DNA from: Clavibacter tessellarius
GTDB lineage: Bacteria > Actinomycetota > Actinomycetes > Actinomycetales > Microbacteriaceae
Length of the DNA stretch: 64,000 bases
Reading direction: 5' to 3'
Assembly: GCF_001618005.1 (NCBI RefSeq)
Contig: NZ_LQXA01000023.1
Location: 1 to 64,000 of the forward strand
The notes under the pieces: generated by a model
Databases searched by the model: none
Told to the model about the DNA's origin: nothing
The model's input: only the letters and a program-made list of their open reading frames with translations
Shown: piece after piece, positions 28,613 through 37,130 of the stretch
Position numbering within the stretch: the stretch's first letter is position 1
How the letters are laid out: each line of letters starts with the position of its first letter
Program-made: the position numbers and the translations under genes

Positions 28613-29422
28613 CTAGATGATGGGGAGCAGCGCGTAGGACGCGAGGCCGGCGAGCAGGCCGCCGATGGCCGGGCCCACGACGGGGACCCAGGCGTAGGAC
28701 CAGTCGCTCGGGCCCTTGCCCTTGATGGGGAGGATCGCGTGCGCGATGCGGGGGCCGAGGTCGCGGGCCGGGTTGATGGCGTAGCCGGTCGGTCCGCCGA
28801 GGGACGCGCCGATGCCGACCACGAGGAGGGCGACGGGGATGGCGCCGAGCGCCGAGAGGCCGGCGGGGGTGGCCGCGGACGCGTCGGGGTGGTTCGCGAG
28901 ACTGAAGCCGAGGATCACGATGACCAGCACGAACGTGCCGATGATCTCCGTGACGAGGTTCCAGCCGTAGTTGCGGATGGACGGGCCGGTCGAGAAGACG
29001 CCGAGCTTGGTGGCCGCGTCGGGCTCCTCGTCGAAGTGCTGCTTGTAGGCGAGCCAGCAGAAGACGGCGCCGATGATGGCGCCCACCATCTGGGCGAGGA
29101 TGTAGACGGGGACGCTCGCGACGTCCTCGATCTTGCCGGCGGCGAGGAGGCCCAGCGTCACGGCCGGGTTGAGGTGCGCGCCGGACGCGTACGAGACGGT
29201 CACACCGGCGAAGACCGCGAGGCCCCAGCCGAAGTTGACCATGAGGGTGCCTCCGGCGAGGCCCTTCGACTTGATGAGCGCGACGTTCGCCACGACTCCG
29301 CATCCCAGGAGGACGAGGAGGGCGGTGCCCACCGTCTCCGACAGGAATATCGTTCTGAGTTGATCCACTGAGTGGTGCTCCGATCGTTCGTCGAGGCGCG
29401 GGTACGACCTCTGCCGCATCAT
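28613..29422 (-). CDS. glpF: Glycerol facilitator (MIP family channel)
   Basis: This is a six-helix channel admitting glycerol. Two NPA boxes are present: AHLNPAVTLG, and NPARDLGPR in the second half. Asp after the second box is the mark of glycerol facilitators rather than water-specific aquaporins. The ATG at 29422 has GGAAGGA 5 bases upstream and yields 269 residues with a hydrophilic N-terminal tail of about 30. A GTG at 29368 with GGAG upstream would give a more usual 251-residue protein, so the start is uncertain. Divergent from dhaK across 227 bases. Confidence 0.95.
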   Translation of the reverse strand: MMRQRSYPRLDERSEHHSVDQLRTIFLSETVGTALLVLLGCGVVANVALIKSKGLAGGTLMVNFGWGLAVFAGVTVSYASGAHLNPAVTLGLLAAGKIEDVASVPVYILAQMVGAIIGAVFCWLAYKQHFDEEPDAATKLGVFSTGPSIRNYGWNLVTEIIGTFVLVIVILGFSLANHPDASAATPAGLSALGAIPVALLVVGIGASLGGPTGYAINPARDLGPRIAHAILPIKGKGPSDWSYAWVPVVGPAIGGLLAGLASYALLPII

Positions 29423-29649
29423 CGCGGTCCTTCCAATCTAATGCCGGGGCAGCCGGTGGCCCGTCCCCGCCTGGCCGCTCCGCGACGCGCTTCCGGCCGC
29501 TCCGCCGGCACCGGTGCCGACCTGTGCCGCGCTCGCCGCCGGGCGTATGTTGAGCACGCACCCGAGTCGCCGCCGACCGAGTCCCGTTCCTCGATCCGGC
29601 TCGGACGCCCGGGGGCCCGCGCGCCGCCCGCGACCCGCGAGGAGCCGCA

Positions 29650-30651
29650 GTGAAGAAGCTGATCAACGACCCGAGGACCGTCGCCGAGGAGGCGGTCGCG
29701 GGGTTCGCCGCCGCGCACGCCGATCTCGTGCGCCTGAACGCGGACCCGCTGCACGTCCGACGCGCGGAGCCGACCCGCCCCGGACGGGTCGCCCTCGTGA
29801 GCGGCGGCGGCAGCGGGCACGAGCCCCTGCACCTGGGCTTCGTCGGGCACGGGATGCTGGACGCCGCGGTGCCCGGCCCGGTGTTCACGAGCCCCACGCC
29901 GGATCCCGTCGTCGCGGCCACGCTCGCGGTCGACGCCGGCGCGGGCGTCCTGCACATCGTCAAGAACTACACGGGCGACGTCCTCAACTTCGAGACGGCG
30001 GCCGAGCTCGCCGAGGCGGAGGGCGTGCGCGTGCGGACCGTCGTCGTGGACGACGACGTCGCGGTGACCGACTCGCTGTACACGGCCGGCCGCCGCGGGG
30101 TCGCCGGCACCGTGCTCGTGGAGCGCATCGCGGGGGCCGCGGCGGAGCGCGGGGACGACCTCGACGCCGTGGCCGCCATCGCCGAGCGGGTGATCGGGCA
30201 GGTGCGCAGCATGGGCGTCGCCATCCGCGCGTGCACCGTCCCGCACGCCGGCGAGCCGAGCTTCGCGCTCGAGGACGACGAGATGGAGGTCGGCATCGGG
30301 ATCCACGGCGAGCCCGGCCGCGTGAAGCTGCCGCTCGAGCCCGTGGACGCGATCGTCGACCGGCTGCTCGACCCGGTGCTGGAGGACCTGGCCGCGCCGG
30401 CGGGGAGCCGCGTGCTCCTGCTGGTGAACGGGATGGGCGCGACGCCGCTCTCGGAGCTCTACATCGCCTACGCCCGCGCGGCCGCCGTGCTGCGCGAGGC
30501 CGGGCTGACCGTCGCGCGGAGCCTCGTGGGAGACTACGTCACGGCCCTCGACATGGAGGGCCTGTCCCTCACGGTGCTGCTGCTCGACGACGAGATCACC
30601 GAGCTGTGGGACTCGCCCGTGCAGACCGCCGCCCTGCGGTGGGGGAGGTAG
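29650..30651 (+). CDS. dhaK: PTS-dependent dihydroxyacetone kinase, DhaK subunit
   Basis: DhaK binds dihydroxyacetone covalently and presents it for phosphorylation by DhaL-ADP. The 333-residue protein has the conserved SGGGSGHEPLHLGFVG segment, then GMLDAAVPGPVFTSPTPD and the KNYTGDVLNFE motif. The substrate-binding histidine is in GIGIHGEPGR. It starts with GTG at 29650 (GAGGAG just upstream). dhaL begins three bases after its stop, so dhaKLM is one operon. A second copy of the kinase is not seen. Confidence 0.96.
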   Translation: MKKLINDPRTVAEEAVAGFAAAHADLVRLNADPLHVRRAEPTRPGRVALVSGGGSGHEPLHLGFVGHGMLDAAVPGPVFTSPTPDPVVAATLAVDAGAGVLHIVKNYTGDVLNFETAAELAEAEGVRVRTVVVDDDVAVTDSLYTAGRRGVAGTVLVERIAGAAAERGDDLDAVAAIAERVIGQVRSMGVAIRACTVPHAGEPSFALEDDEMEVGIGIHGEPGRVKLPLEPVDAIVDRLLDPVLEDLAAPAGSRVLLLVNGMGATPLSELYIAYARAAAVLREAGLTVARSLVGDYVTALDMEGLSLTVLLLDDEITELWDSPVQTAALRWGR

Positions 30652-30654
30652 CAG

Positions 30655-31308
30655 ATGGCACTCGGGACCGACTGGGTCGTGGCCTGGACCACGGAGGCGG
30701 CGCGCGTGATCGCCGAGCGGCGGGGCGACCTCATCGCCCTCGACCGCGAGATCGGCGACGGCGACCACGGCGAGAACCTCGACCGCGGATTCAGCGCCGT
30801 GGTCGCGAAGCTCCCCGCGCTCGCCGCGGACGCGACGCCGGCCGACGCGCTGAAGGCCGTCGCGACCACGCTGATCTCCACCGTGGGCGGCGCATCCGGC
30901 CCGCTCCTCGGCACGGCGTACCTCAAGGCGTCCGCCGCCGTCGCCGGCCGCGTCGACCTCGACGGGGCCGCGCTGGCCGACCTGCTCGAGGCCGCGGTCG
31001 GCGGGATCGTGCTCCGCGGCAAGGCCGAGCGGGGGGACAAGACCACGGTCGACGCCTGGGGTCCCGCCGCCGAGGCCGCGCGCGCCGCCGCCGACGCGGG
31101 GACCGCTCCGGCCGACGTGCTCGCCGCCGCGGCCGACGCGGCCGAGCGCGGCGCGGAGGCGACCGAGCAGCTCGTCGCGCGCAAGGGCCGGGCCTCCTAC
31201 CTGGGCGAGCGCGCGGTCGGGCATCGCGATCCCGGGGCCCAGTCGTCCGCGCTGATCCTCCGGGCGGCGGCCTCGACCGCCCGCGACGCCGAGGGGGCCG
31301 CGTCGTGA
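30655..31308 (+). CDS. dhaL: Dihydroxyacetone kinase subunit DhaL
   Basis: DhaL carries a tightly bound ADP that is re-phosphorylated by DhaM and passes phosphate to dihydroxyacetone on DhaK. The 217-residue protein shows the nucleotide and Mg-binding IALDREIGDGDHGENLDRGF motif, TVGGASGPLLGTAYL, and RGKAERGDKTTVDAWGPA, all typical. It is encoded between dhaK and dhaM; its stop overlaps the dhaM GTG start (GTGA). GGGGGAGG just upstream of the ATG provides the RBS. Confidence 0.95.
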   Translation: MALGTDWVVAWTTEAARVIAERRGDLIALDREIGDGDHGENLDRGFSAVVAKLPALAADATPADALKAVATTLISTVGGASGPLLGTAYLKASAAVAGRVDLDGAALADLLEAAVGGIVLRGKAERGDKTTVDAWGPAAEAARAAADAGTAPADVLAAAADAAERGAEATEQLVARKGRASYLGERAVGHRDPGAQSSALILRAAASTARDAEGAAS

Positions 31309-32039
31309 GCGTCGGGCTGGTCCTCGTCTCGCACAGCGCCCTGATCGCCCACGGCCTCGTCGACCTCGCGCGCCAGATGGCGCCGACCGTCGCGCTCGTC
31401 CCCGCGGGCGGATCCGGCGACGGCACCCTCGACGACGCCGGCATCGGCACGAGCTTCGACGTGGTCGCCCAGGCGCTCGCCTGGGCGGAGGGCGGCGACG
31501 GGGTCGTCGTGCTGGCCGACCTCGGATCCGCGTACCTCACCGCCGAGACCGCGGTCGACCTCCTGGACGACGACGCCCGCGCCCGCGTCGTGGTGGTCCG
31601 CGCGCCGCTCGTGGAGGGCGCGGTGGCCGCTGCGGTGGCCGCCGAGACCGGCGGGACCCTCGAGGAGGTGGCCGCGGTGGCCGCCTCGGCCGCGAGCGCG
31701 GACGCCGCGGAGGACGCCGACGCCGGGCTCGCCCCGGATCCGCGCGCCGACGGCACGGAGTCGGCCCCCGCGGGAGGCGCCGGCACGGTGCGCGGCGAGG
31801 CCGTGCTCGTGAACCGCGACGGGCTGCACGCGCGCCCGGCGGCGGACTTCGTCACGCGCGCCGCGGGCTACTCGTCGGCGATCACGGTCAACGGGCAGAA
31901 CGCCGCGTCGCTCCTGGGCGTCATGGCGCTCGGGCTCACGCGCGGCGCGCACGTCGTCATCGAGGCCACCGGCGACGACGCGGAGGAGGCCGTCACGGCG
32001 CTGGTCGAGCTCATCGACTCGGGGTTCGGCGAGGCCTGA
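31305..32039 (+). CDS. dhaM: DhaM phosphotransferase with fused HPr domain
   Basis: DhaM relays phosphate from the PTS to DhaL-ADP. The 244-residue protein has an N-terminal EIIA-Man-like domain with the phospho-His in LVLVSHSALIAHGL (H10). An Ala/Asp-rich linker at about 125-163 follows. The C-terminal HPr domain has its phospho-His in RDGLHARPAA (H175) and a regulatory-Ser region AASLLGVMALGL. DhaM-HPr fusions are known; the enzyme I domain found in E. coli DhaM is absent, so general PTS enzyme I must supply phosphate. It overlaps dhaL by four bases. Confidence 0.94.
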   Translation: MSVGLVLVSHSALIAHGLVDLARQMAPTVALVPAGGSGDGTLDDAGIGTSFDVVAQALAWAEGGDGVVVLADLGSAYLTAETAVDLLDDDARARVVVVRAPLVEGAVAAAVAAETGGTLEEVAAVAASAASADAAEDADAGLAPDPRADGTESAPAGGAGTVRGEAVLVNRDGLHARPAADFVTRAAGYSSAITVNGQNAASLLGVMALGLTRGAHVVIEATGDDAEEAVTALVELIDSGFGEA

Positions 32040-32054
32040 CCCGCGGCGTCGCGG

Positions 32055-32471
32055 TCACTCCGCGTCGACGTACACCCAGGATCCGCCGTGGCGGGCGAAC
32101 CGGCTCGCCTCGCGCTGCGTGCCGCGCTCCCCGTCGTGCCGGTACGCCGCCTCGAACTCGACGACGCCCGTGGCGTCCGCGGGCCCGCCGAGGGCGGTGC
32201 GCACGATCGTGAGGCGGAACCACCGGACGGCCGGGTCCAGCTCGAGCTCGTCGGGCCGCGTCGACGGGTGCCAGCTCCGCGCGAGGTGCGCGGCGTCCCC
32301 GCGCGCGTAGGCCGAGAAGCGCGAGCGCATCAGCCGCTCGGCGGTGGGCGCCGCGACGTCGCCGCGGTGGATCGGGCCGCAGCAGGCGCCGTACGGGTCG
32401 CCGCTCGTGCAGGGGCACCACGCGTCGTCGTCGGGCGTCGACCAGGGGGCGTCGGGGGAGAGTCGCGTCAC
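32055..32471 (-). CDS. YchJ-family SEC-C motif protein
   Basis: This is a small UPF0225/YchJ-type protein of 138 residues with unknown role. The N-terminal SEC-C zinc motif is seen as WCPCTSGDPYGACCGPIHRG. The YchJ domain follows with AERLMRSRFSAYARGDAAHL and WFRLTIVRT, ending in SWVYVDAE. The GTG at 32471 is the best start; there is no strong RBS. It is convergent with dhaM, whose stop is 15 bases away. Confidence 0.8.
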   Translation of the reverse strand: MTRLSPDAPWSTPDDDAWCPCTSGDPYGACCGPIHRGDVAAPTAERLMRSRFSAYARGDAAHLARSWHPSTRPDELELDPAVRWFRLTIVRTALGGPADATGVVEFEAAYRHDGERGTQREASRFARHGGSWVYVDAE

Positions 32472-32563
32472 CCCGCGAGCCTGCCATGTCGTCGTCGACG
32501 GCCGTGAGCGGAGCAGGATGGGAGGGCGCCCGCCCGGGTGCGCACCCGATCCGAGGAGACGCC

Positions 32564-33079
32564 ATGACCCCCGCCATCGACCTGCTCGTCGACGCCTACG
32601 GACGCATCGGCGGGATCGTGCATGAGGCCGTGGACGGGCTCGACGCCGACGACCTGGCCTTCCGCCCGGACGCCGAGGCGAACACCGTGGGCTGGCTCGT
32701 CTGGCACCTCGCCCGCGTGCAGGACGCGCAGGTCGCCGATGTCGCGGGCACCCCGCAGACGTGGACGGCCGGGGGATGGGACGCGCGCTTCGCCCTGCCG
32801 TTCGACGCGTCCGCCACCGGGTACGGGCAGTCTCCCGAGGACGTGGGCGCGCTCGCGGGCACCGGCCCGGAGCTGCTCCTCGGCTACCTCGACGCCGTGC
32901 AGGCGGCGACCCTCGCGTACCTCGCCGGGCTCGACGAGTCGGAGCTCGCGCGCGTCGTGGACGAGGACTGGACGCCACCCGTCACGCTCGCCGCCCGCCT
33001 CGTGAGCGTGCTCTCCGACGACCTGCAGCACGCGGGTCAGGCGTCGTACCTGGCGGGGCTGATCGCGCGCCGCGGCTGA
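32564..33079 (+). CDS. DinB-superfamily / DUF664-type protein
   Basis: This four-helix DinB-like protein of 171 residues is related to actinobacterial mycothiol-dependent enzymes and DUF664 proteins. The metal-ligand histidines appear in NTVGWLVWHLARVQDAQV and in the C-terminal DLQHAGQASYLAGL. The VHEAVDGLDADDLAFRPD start region is typical. The ATG at 32564 follows GAGGAGA. A role as a bacillithiol/mycothiol S-transferase is possible by family, but no substrate can be assigned. Confidence 0.8.
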   Translation: MTPAIDLLVDAYGRIGGIVHEAVDGLDADDLAFRPDAEANTVGWLVWHLARVQDAQVADVAGTPQTWTAGGWDARFALPFDASATGYGQSPEDVGALAGTGPELLLGYLDAVQAATLAYLAGLDESELARVVDEDWTPPVTLAARLVSVLSDDLQHAGQASYLAGLIARRG

Positions 33080-33098
33080 GCAGGGCGCGACGGCCGGA

Positions 33099-33590
33099 TC
33101 AGCCGGGCAGCTCCGCCTCGATCAGCGACACGATCTCCGGCGCGTCCGGCTCCACGGTGGGCCGGAAGCGGTGCACGGCGCCCGACGGCGTCACGACGAA
33201 CTTCTCGAAGTTCCATTTCACCCGCCCGGCCTTGCCCTCGGCGTCCGGCGCCTTCGTCAGCTCCGCGTAGACGGGGTGGGCCGAGCGCCCGTTGACCTTG
33301 ACCTTCTCCATCATCGGGAAGGTGACGCCCCACGTGGTGGAGCAGTACTCGTCGATGGCCTCCGCGGACCCGAGCTCCTGCAGGAACTGGTTGCTGGGGA
33401 AGCCGATGACCGTGAACCCGCGATCGCCGTAGGTGCGCTGGAGCTGCTCGAGCTTCTCGTACTGGGGCGCGAGCCCGCAGCGCGAGGCGACGTTGACCAC
33501 GAGGACGACCTTGTCGGCGTACGCGCCGAAGGTGGTCTCCTCGCCCTGGAGCGTGGTGAGCGGGATCGGGTCGAGCCGGGCGTGGGTCAT
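33099..33590 (-). CDS. Glutathione peroxidase family protein
   Basis: This is a thioredoxin-fold peroxidase of 163 residues. The catalytic Cys38 is in VVNVASRCGLAPQYEKL, in place of the selenocysteine of mammalian enzymes. GFPSNQFLQELG (Gln) and VKWNFEKFVV (Trp, Asn) complete the catalytic tetrad. Actinobacteria lack glutathione, so the physiological reductant is more likely thioredoxin or mycothiol; this is inference. It is separated from glpD by a terminator. Confidence 0.93.
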   Translation of the reverse strand: MTHARLDPIPLTTLQGEETTFGAYADKVVLVVNVASRCGLAPQYEKLEQLQRTYGDRGFTVIGFPSNQFLQELGSAEAIDEYCSTTWGVTFPMMEKVKVNGRSAHPVYAELTKAPDAEGKAGRVKWNFEKFVVTPSGAVHRFRPTVEPDAPEIVSLIEAELPG

Positions 33591-33657
33591 GTCCCGAACC
33601 TAGACCCGTCGCCTGGCAGGGGCCGTGGCGCGATCGCGCGGCAGGACTCCACGACGA

Positions 33658-33689
33658 GGAGGCCGGCCACCTCTCGGCGACCGGCCTCC
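33658..33689. terminator. Hairpin downstream of glpD
   Basis: GGAGGCCGG (33658-33666) pairs perfectly with CCGGCCTCC (33681-33689). It lies 30 bases beyond the glpD stop on the minus strand. Confidence 0.65.
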
Positions 33690-33718
33690 CGGGTGCGGGC
33701 GGGCCCGCGGCGGTCGTG

Positions 33719-35479
33719 CTAGTTCGCGAACTCGGTGACGGTCGCGTCCGCGGCCACCTTGGTCGCGCCCACGTCGACCCCGTGGTACGTGCTCAGCACG
33801 TCGACGGTGTCCTGGACCTCGGCGTCGCGCTCGTCGTCGCTCCAACCGAGCGCCTCCTGCAGCACGTCCGCGATCTCCGCGAGCATCTCGTGGGTGACGC
33901 CGCCGACGAAGGCGAGGTTCGTGCGGCGGAGGACGACGTCGGCGAGGTGCACCGCGTCCTCGTGCGTGGCGAAGTACGCGATCTCGGCGCGCGTGAGCTG
34001 CGGGTCGGTCGCGAGGGGCGTCGACGGTTGCCCGGACAGGACGTCGATGACGCTCGTGGCGCGCGTCCCGTAGCGGTTGAGCAGGCGGTCGACCTGCTCG
34101 GTGCCGATGCCCTCGGCACGGGCCGCCTGCGTGGCGATCCAGCGGGCGCGGGCGGTGCTGGAGGACGGGAAGTCCTTGCCGCCGCCGATGGGCATGCCCG
34201 TCGTGTCGACGGAGCGCTCGACGCCGAGGCGCGTCGTGGCCTCGGTCGACAGGTGCGCCGACAGGGCGCGGAACGTCGTCCACTTGCCGCCCACGAGGCT
34301 CAGCACCTTCGCGTCGGGGAGGCCGGCGATCTCGGTCTCGACGATGCGGTAGTCGCGCGACACGAAGCCGGGCGCGGTGTCCTCGTGGCGCGGCAGGGGG
34401 CGGATGCCCGAGTAGCGGTATACGATGTGCTCGCGGTTCAGCTCGATCTGCGGGAAGACGTGCTTGACGAGGTCGAAGAAGTAGTCGACCTCCTCCTCGG
34501 TGCACACGGCCGGCTCGCGCGGGTCGGCGTCGATGTCCGTGGTGCCGATGAGCACGCGGCCCTTGAGCGGGTAGATGAGCACGATGCGGCCGTCGTTGTT
34601 CTCGAAGAAGATCTCCCGGCCCTTGGTCGCCTCGAGCAGCTCGGCGTTGTCGACGACGATGTGCGAGCCCTTGGTCCCGCCCATGAACTCCGTGTCGCCG
34701 CCCATGGCGTCGTTCGTGAGGTCGGTCCAGGGGCCGGACGCGTTGACGACCACCGGCGCGGTGACGACGAACTCGGTGCCCGAGATCACGTCGCGCAGCT
34801 TCACGCCGCCGTCCTGGACGCCCACGGCCTCGAGGTAGTTGGCGCTGCGGGCGTGCTCGCCCGCGGCCAGGCCGTCCTTCAGCACGTCGAGCGCGAGGCG
34901 CTCGGGCTCGTGCACGGAGGCGTCGTAGTAGGTGCCCGTGAACTTCACGTCCTTGTTGAGGGCGGGCATGTCCTCGCGGGCGGCCTTGCCGACGCGGAAG
35001 CGGTGGCGCGGGACCGAGCCGCCGTCACGGGAGAAGGAGTCGTACAGCGTCATGCCGACGCTGATGAGGAGCGCGCCGCGCTCCTTGGTGCTGCGCTGCT
35101 TGTGCGTGAGCATGCGCAGCGGCGCGTTGAGGATGCCGGAGAACGTGGAGAAGATCGGCATCGTGGTCTGCAGCGGCTTCACGTAGTGGGGCGCGATGCG
35201 GATGAGGCCGTTGCGCTCCTCGACGGACTCGCGCACGAGGCGGAACTCGCCGTTCTCGAGGTAGCGGATGCCGCCGTGGATCATGTGCGAGCTGGCGGCC
35301 GAGGCGCCGGAGCCGTAGTCGGCGCGCTCGACGAGGACGACGTCAACGCCCTGCAGCGCCAGGTCGCGGAACGTCGCGATGCCGTTGATGCCGCCGCCGA
35401 TGACGAGCACCTGCGCGCTCGGGCGGTCGTGGATGCGGGCGACGTTGTCCCGCAGGTCGGTCTTCTTCGACGTGGTCAC
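33719..35479 (-). CDS. glpD: Aerobic glycerol-3-phosphate dehydrogenase
   Basis: GlpD oxidises sn-glycerol-3-phosphate to dihydroxyacetone phosphate at the membrane, using FAD and quinone. The 586-residue protein has the FAD-binding VLVIGGGINGIATFRDLAL motif about 25 residues in. GSGASAASSHMIHGGIRYLENGEF follows, matching the GlpA/GlpD signature, with TDLTNDAMGG and RPLPRHEDTAPGFVSRDY further on. A C-terminal DAO-C domain ends the protein. GTG at 35479 is chosen because homology starts just after it. It is divergent from the SorC-type regulator gene across about 110 bases, and its substrate comes from GlpK. Confidence 0.96.
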   Translation of the reverse strand: MTTSKKTDLRDNVARIHDRPSAQVLVIGGGINGIATFRDLALQGVDVVLVERADYGSGASAASSHMIHGGIRYLENGEFRLVRESVEERNGLIRIAPHYVKPLQTTMPIFSTFSGILNAPLRMLTHKQRSTKERGALLISVGMTLYDSFSRDGGSVPRHRFRVGKAAREDMPALNKDVKFTGTYYDASVHEPERLALDVLKDGLAAGEHARSANYLEAVGVQDGGVKLRDVISGTEFVVTAPVVVNASGPWTDLTNDAMGGDTEFMGGTKGSHIVVDNAELLEATKGREIFFENNDGRIVLIYPLKGRVLIGTTDIDADPREPAVCTEEEVDYFFDLVKHVFPQIELNREHIVYRYSGIRPLPRHEDTAPGFVSRDYRIVETEIAGLPDAKVLSLVGGKWTTFRALSAHLSTEATTRLGVERSVDTTGMPIGGGKDFPSSSTARARWIATQAARAEGIGTEQVDRLLNRYGTRATSVIDVLSGQPSTPLATDPQLTRAEIAYFATHEDAVHLADVVLRRTNLAFVGGVTHEMLAEIADVLQEALGWSDDERDAEVQDTVDVLSTYHGVDVGATKVAADATVTEFAN

Positions 35480-35589
35480 GAGGAGGCTTCTCTCTGTTCG
35501 ATGCGTGCGTGGTGCGCGTGCTGTCCGTCCATCATCCGCCCGCGAACGGATCCCGCGAAGCCCGTGCACGGATGTGCAAGCATCGTCGG
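35480..35589. promoter_or_regulatory. glpD/regulator divergent control region
   Basis: The region between the divergent glpD and regulator genes contains an interrupted palindrome TGCAC-GGAT-GTGCA at 35565-35578, a candidate operator. No clear -35/-10 pair was found. Operator function is inferred only from position and symmetry. Confidence 0.3.
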
Positions 35590-36549
35590 ATGGTCGACGG
35601 CATCGCGCACGAGCGCACCCAGGACGCCCTGCGCGCGGCGCACCTCTACTACATGCAGGACCTGACGATGGAGGCCATCGCCCGGGAGCTCGGCACCAGC
35701 CGCTCCTCGGTGTCGCGGCTGCTCTCGTACGCCCGGGAGTCGGGCCTCGTCGACATCCAGATCCGCTCGCCGCTCGACCTCGCGTCCGTGCTCGGGGAGC
35801 AGCTGCACGACCGGTACGGCGTGGTCGCGCACGTCGTCCCCGTGCCCGACCAGACGAGCGACGTCGACCGCGTCGACCGGGTGGCGCTCTCGGCTGCACG
35901 GATGCTCACCCAGTACGTCGACTCGAACATGGTCGTCGGCGTCGCGTGGGGCTCCACGGTGAGCGCCGTCAGCCGGTACCTCGTGCCGAAGCCCACCCAC
36001 AACACGCTCGTCGTGCAGCTCAACGGGGCGGGCAACGTGCGCACCACCGGGATCATGTACGCCAGCGAGATCCTCCGGCGGTTCGGGCAGGCGTACGGCG
36101 CGACCGTGCAGCAGTTCCCGGTGCCGGCGTTCTTCGACGACCCCGCCACGAAGCTCGCCCTCTGGCGCGAGAGGAGCACGAAGCGCGTGCTCGAGCTGCA
36201 GGAGCGGATGGACATGGTCCTGTTCGGCGTCGGATCCCCGGTCGCCCTCGTGCCGAGCCACGTCTACTCGGGCGGGTACCTCGAGCGGTCCGACCAGCGC
36301 GCGCTCGATGCGGACGGCGTCGTGGGAGACGTCTCCACCGTCTTCTTCCGCGAAGACGGGTCGTCGGCCGACATCGCGATCAACGCGCGGGCGAGCGGGC
36401 CGGACCTGGCGACGATCCGCAAGGCGCCCCGACGCGTGTGCGTGGTGGCGGGGGCGTCCAAGGCGCGGAGCGTGCGCGGGGCCCTCGCCGCGGGGCTCGT
36501 GACCGACATCGTGCTCGACGAGGGGACGGCGCGGGCCCTGCTGCAGTAG
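35590..36549 (+). CDS. SorC/DeoR-type sugar-binding transcriptional regulator
   Basis: This 319-residue regulator has an N-terminal helix-turn-helix (YYMQDLTMEAIARELGTSRSSVSRLLSYAR) and a C-terminal SorC-type effector domain. SWG-like VGVAWGSTVSAV and NGAGNVRTTG are present, together with MVLFGVGSP, GDVSTVFF and a VAGASKARSVRGAL ending. Such proteins bind phosphorylated sugars or polyols. Divergent placement from glpD suggests control of glycerol metabolism; the ligand could be glycerol-3-phosphate or dihydroxyacetone phosphate (inference). ATG at 35590 is used; ATG at 35572 would add six residues. Confidence 0.87.
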   Translation: MVDGIAHERTQDALRAAHLYYMQDLTMEAIARELGTSRSSVSRLLSYARESGLVDIQIRSPLDLASVLGEQLHDRYGVVAHVVPVPDQTSDVDRVDRVALSAARMLTQYVDSNMVVGVAWGSTVSAVSRYLVPKPTHNTLVVQLNGAGNVRTTGIMYASEILRRFGQAYGATVQQFPVPAFFDDPATKLALWRERSTKRVLELQERMDMVLFGVGSPVALVPSHVYSGGYLERSDQRALDADGVVGDVSTVFFREDGSSADIAINARASGPDLATIRKAPRRVCVVAGASKARSVRGALAAGLVTDIVLDEGTARALLQ

Positions 36550-36570
36550 CGGGGGAGAGGGAGATGACGG

Positions 36571-36643
36571 TGGGCGATACCGGACTCGAACCGATGACCT
36601 CTTCCGTGTGAAGGAAGCGCGCTACCAACTGCGCCAATCGCCC
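36571..36643 (-). tRNA. tRNA-Val (CAC)
   Basis: Read on the minus strand, this 73-base element folds as a cloverleaf. The acceptor arm GGGCGAT pairs with ATCGCCC. The D arm is GGCGCAG...GTAGCGC. The anticodon stem CTTCC/GGAAG encloses the loop TTCACAC with anticodon CAC, and the T arm holds GGTTCGAGTCC. CCA is not encoded. It lies 22 bases downstream of the SorC-type regulator, on the opposite strand. Confidence 0.95.
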
Positions 36644-36924
36644 GTGCTCGCACCGCGGACGGTGCGGATCCATGATGCCATACCGCGGGCGCCGTCGCGG
36701 TCACGCCGGTCCCGGCGGGGCCGGCGACGACGGTCCGCTGCGCGACACGCCCGGGCTGGTCCCGAGCGCTCGCCCACCGGATCCGCGTGAACACGGGGCA
36801 GCGGGCGCGTGAACGGGGTGCCCGGAGTGGTCGGACGCGCGTCGTTTTGCACCCGCGCCAGGAGATCGGCTAGAGTCATCGAGCACGCAGGGACGCCGGG
36901 AAGCCGGCGGACATCGTGTGAAAT

Positions 36925-36996
36925 GCGGATGTGGCGCAGTGGTAGCGCATCACCTTGCCAAGGTGAGGGTCGCGAGTTCGAATCTCGTCATCCGCT
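36925..36996 (+). tRNA. tRNA-Gly (GCC)
   Basis: The acceptor arm GCGGATG pairs with CATCCGC. The anticodon stem TCACC/GGTGA encloses the loop TTGCCAA with anticodon GCC. The T-loop sequence is GAGTTCGAATCTC. CCA is not encoded. It is the first of three plus-strand tRNA genes within 280 bases. Confidence 0.96.
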
Positions 36997-37000
36997 CGAC

Positions 37001-37023
37001 AGGGGCCCCGAGAGGGGTCCCCT
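37001..37023. terminator. Hairpin between tRNA-Gly and tRNA-Cys
   Basis: AGGGGCCCC (37001-37009), loop GAGA and GGGGTCCCCT (37014-37023, one bulged T) form a stem followed by TT. It could be a weak terminator or a tRNA-processing landmark, since tRNA-Cys begins 24 bases later. Confidence 0.45.
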
Positions 37024-37046
37024 TTCACAAGGTGGGAACCACCGGT

Positions 37047-37117
37047 GGTGGGGTGGCCGAGAGGCGAGGCAGCGGCCTGCAAAGCCGTCCACGCGGGTTC
37101 AAATCCCGTCCCCACCT
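37047..37117 (+). tRNA. tRNA-Cys (GCA)
   Basis: The acceptor arm GGTGGGG pairs with CCCCACC, with discriminator T (U73, the identity base for cysteine). The anticodon stem CGGC/GCCG encloses the loop CTGCAAA with anticodon GCA. The T-loop region is GGGTTCAAATCCC. CCA is not encoded. Confidence 0.96.
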
Positions 37118-37130
37118 CGAGCAAGTGCAT

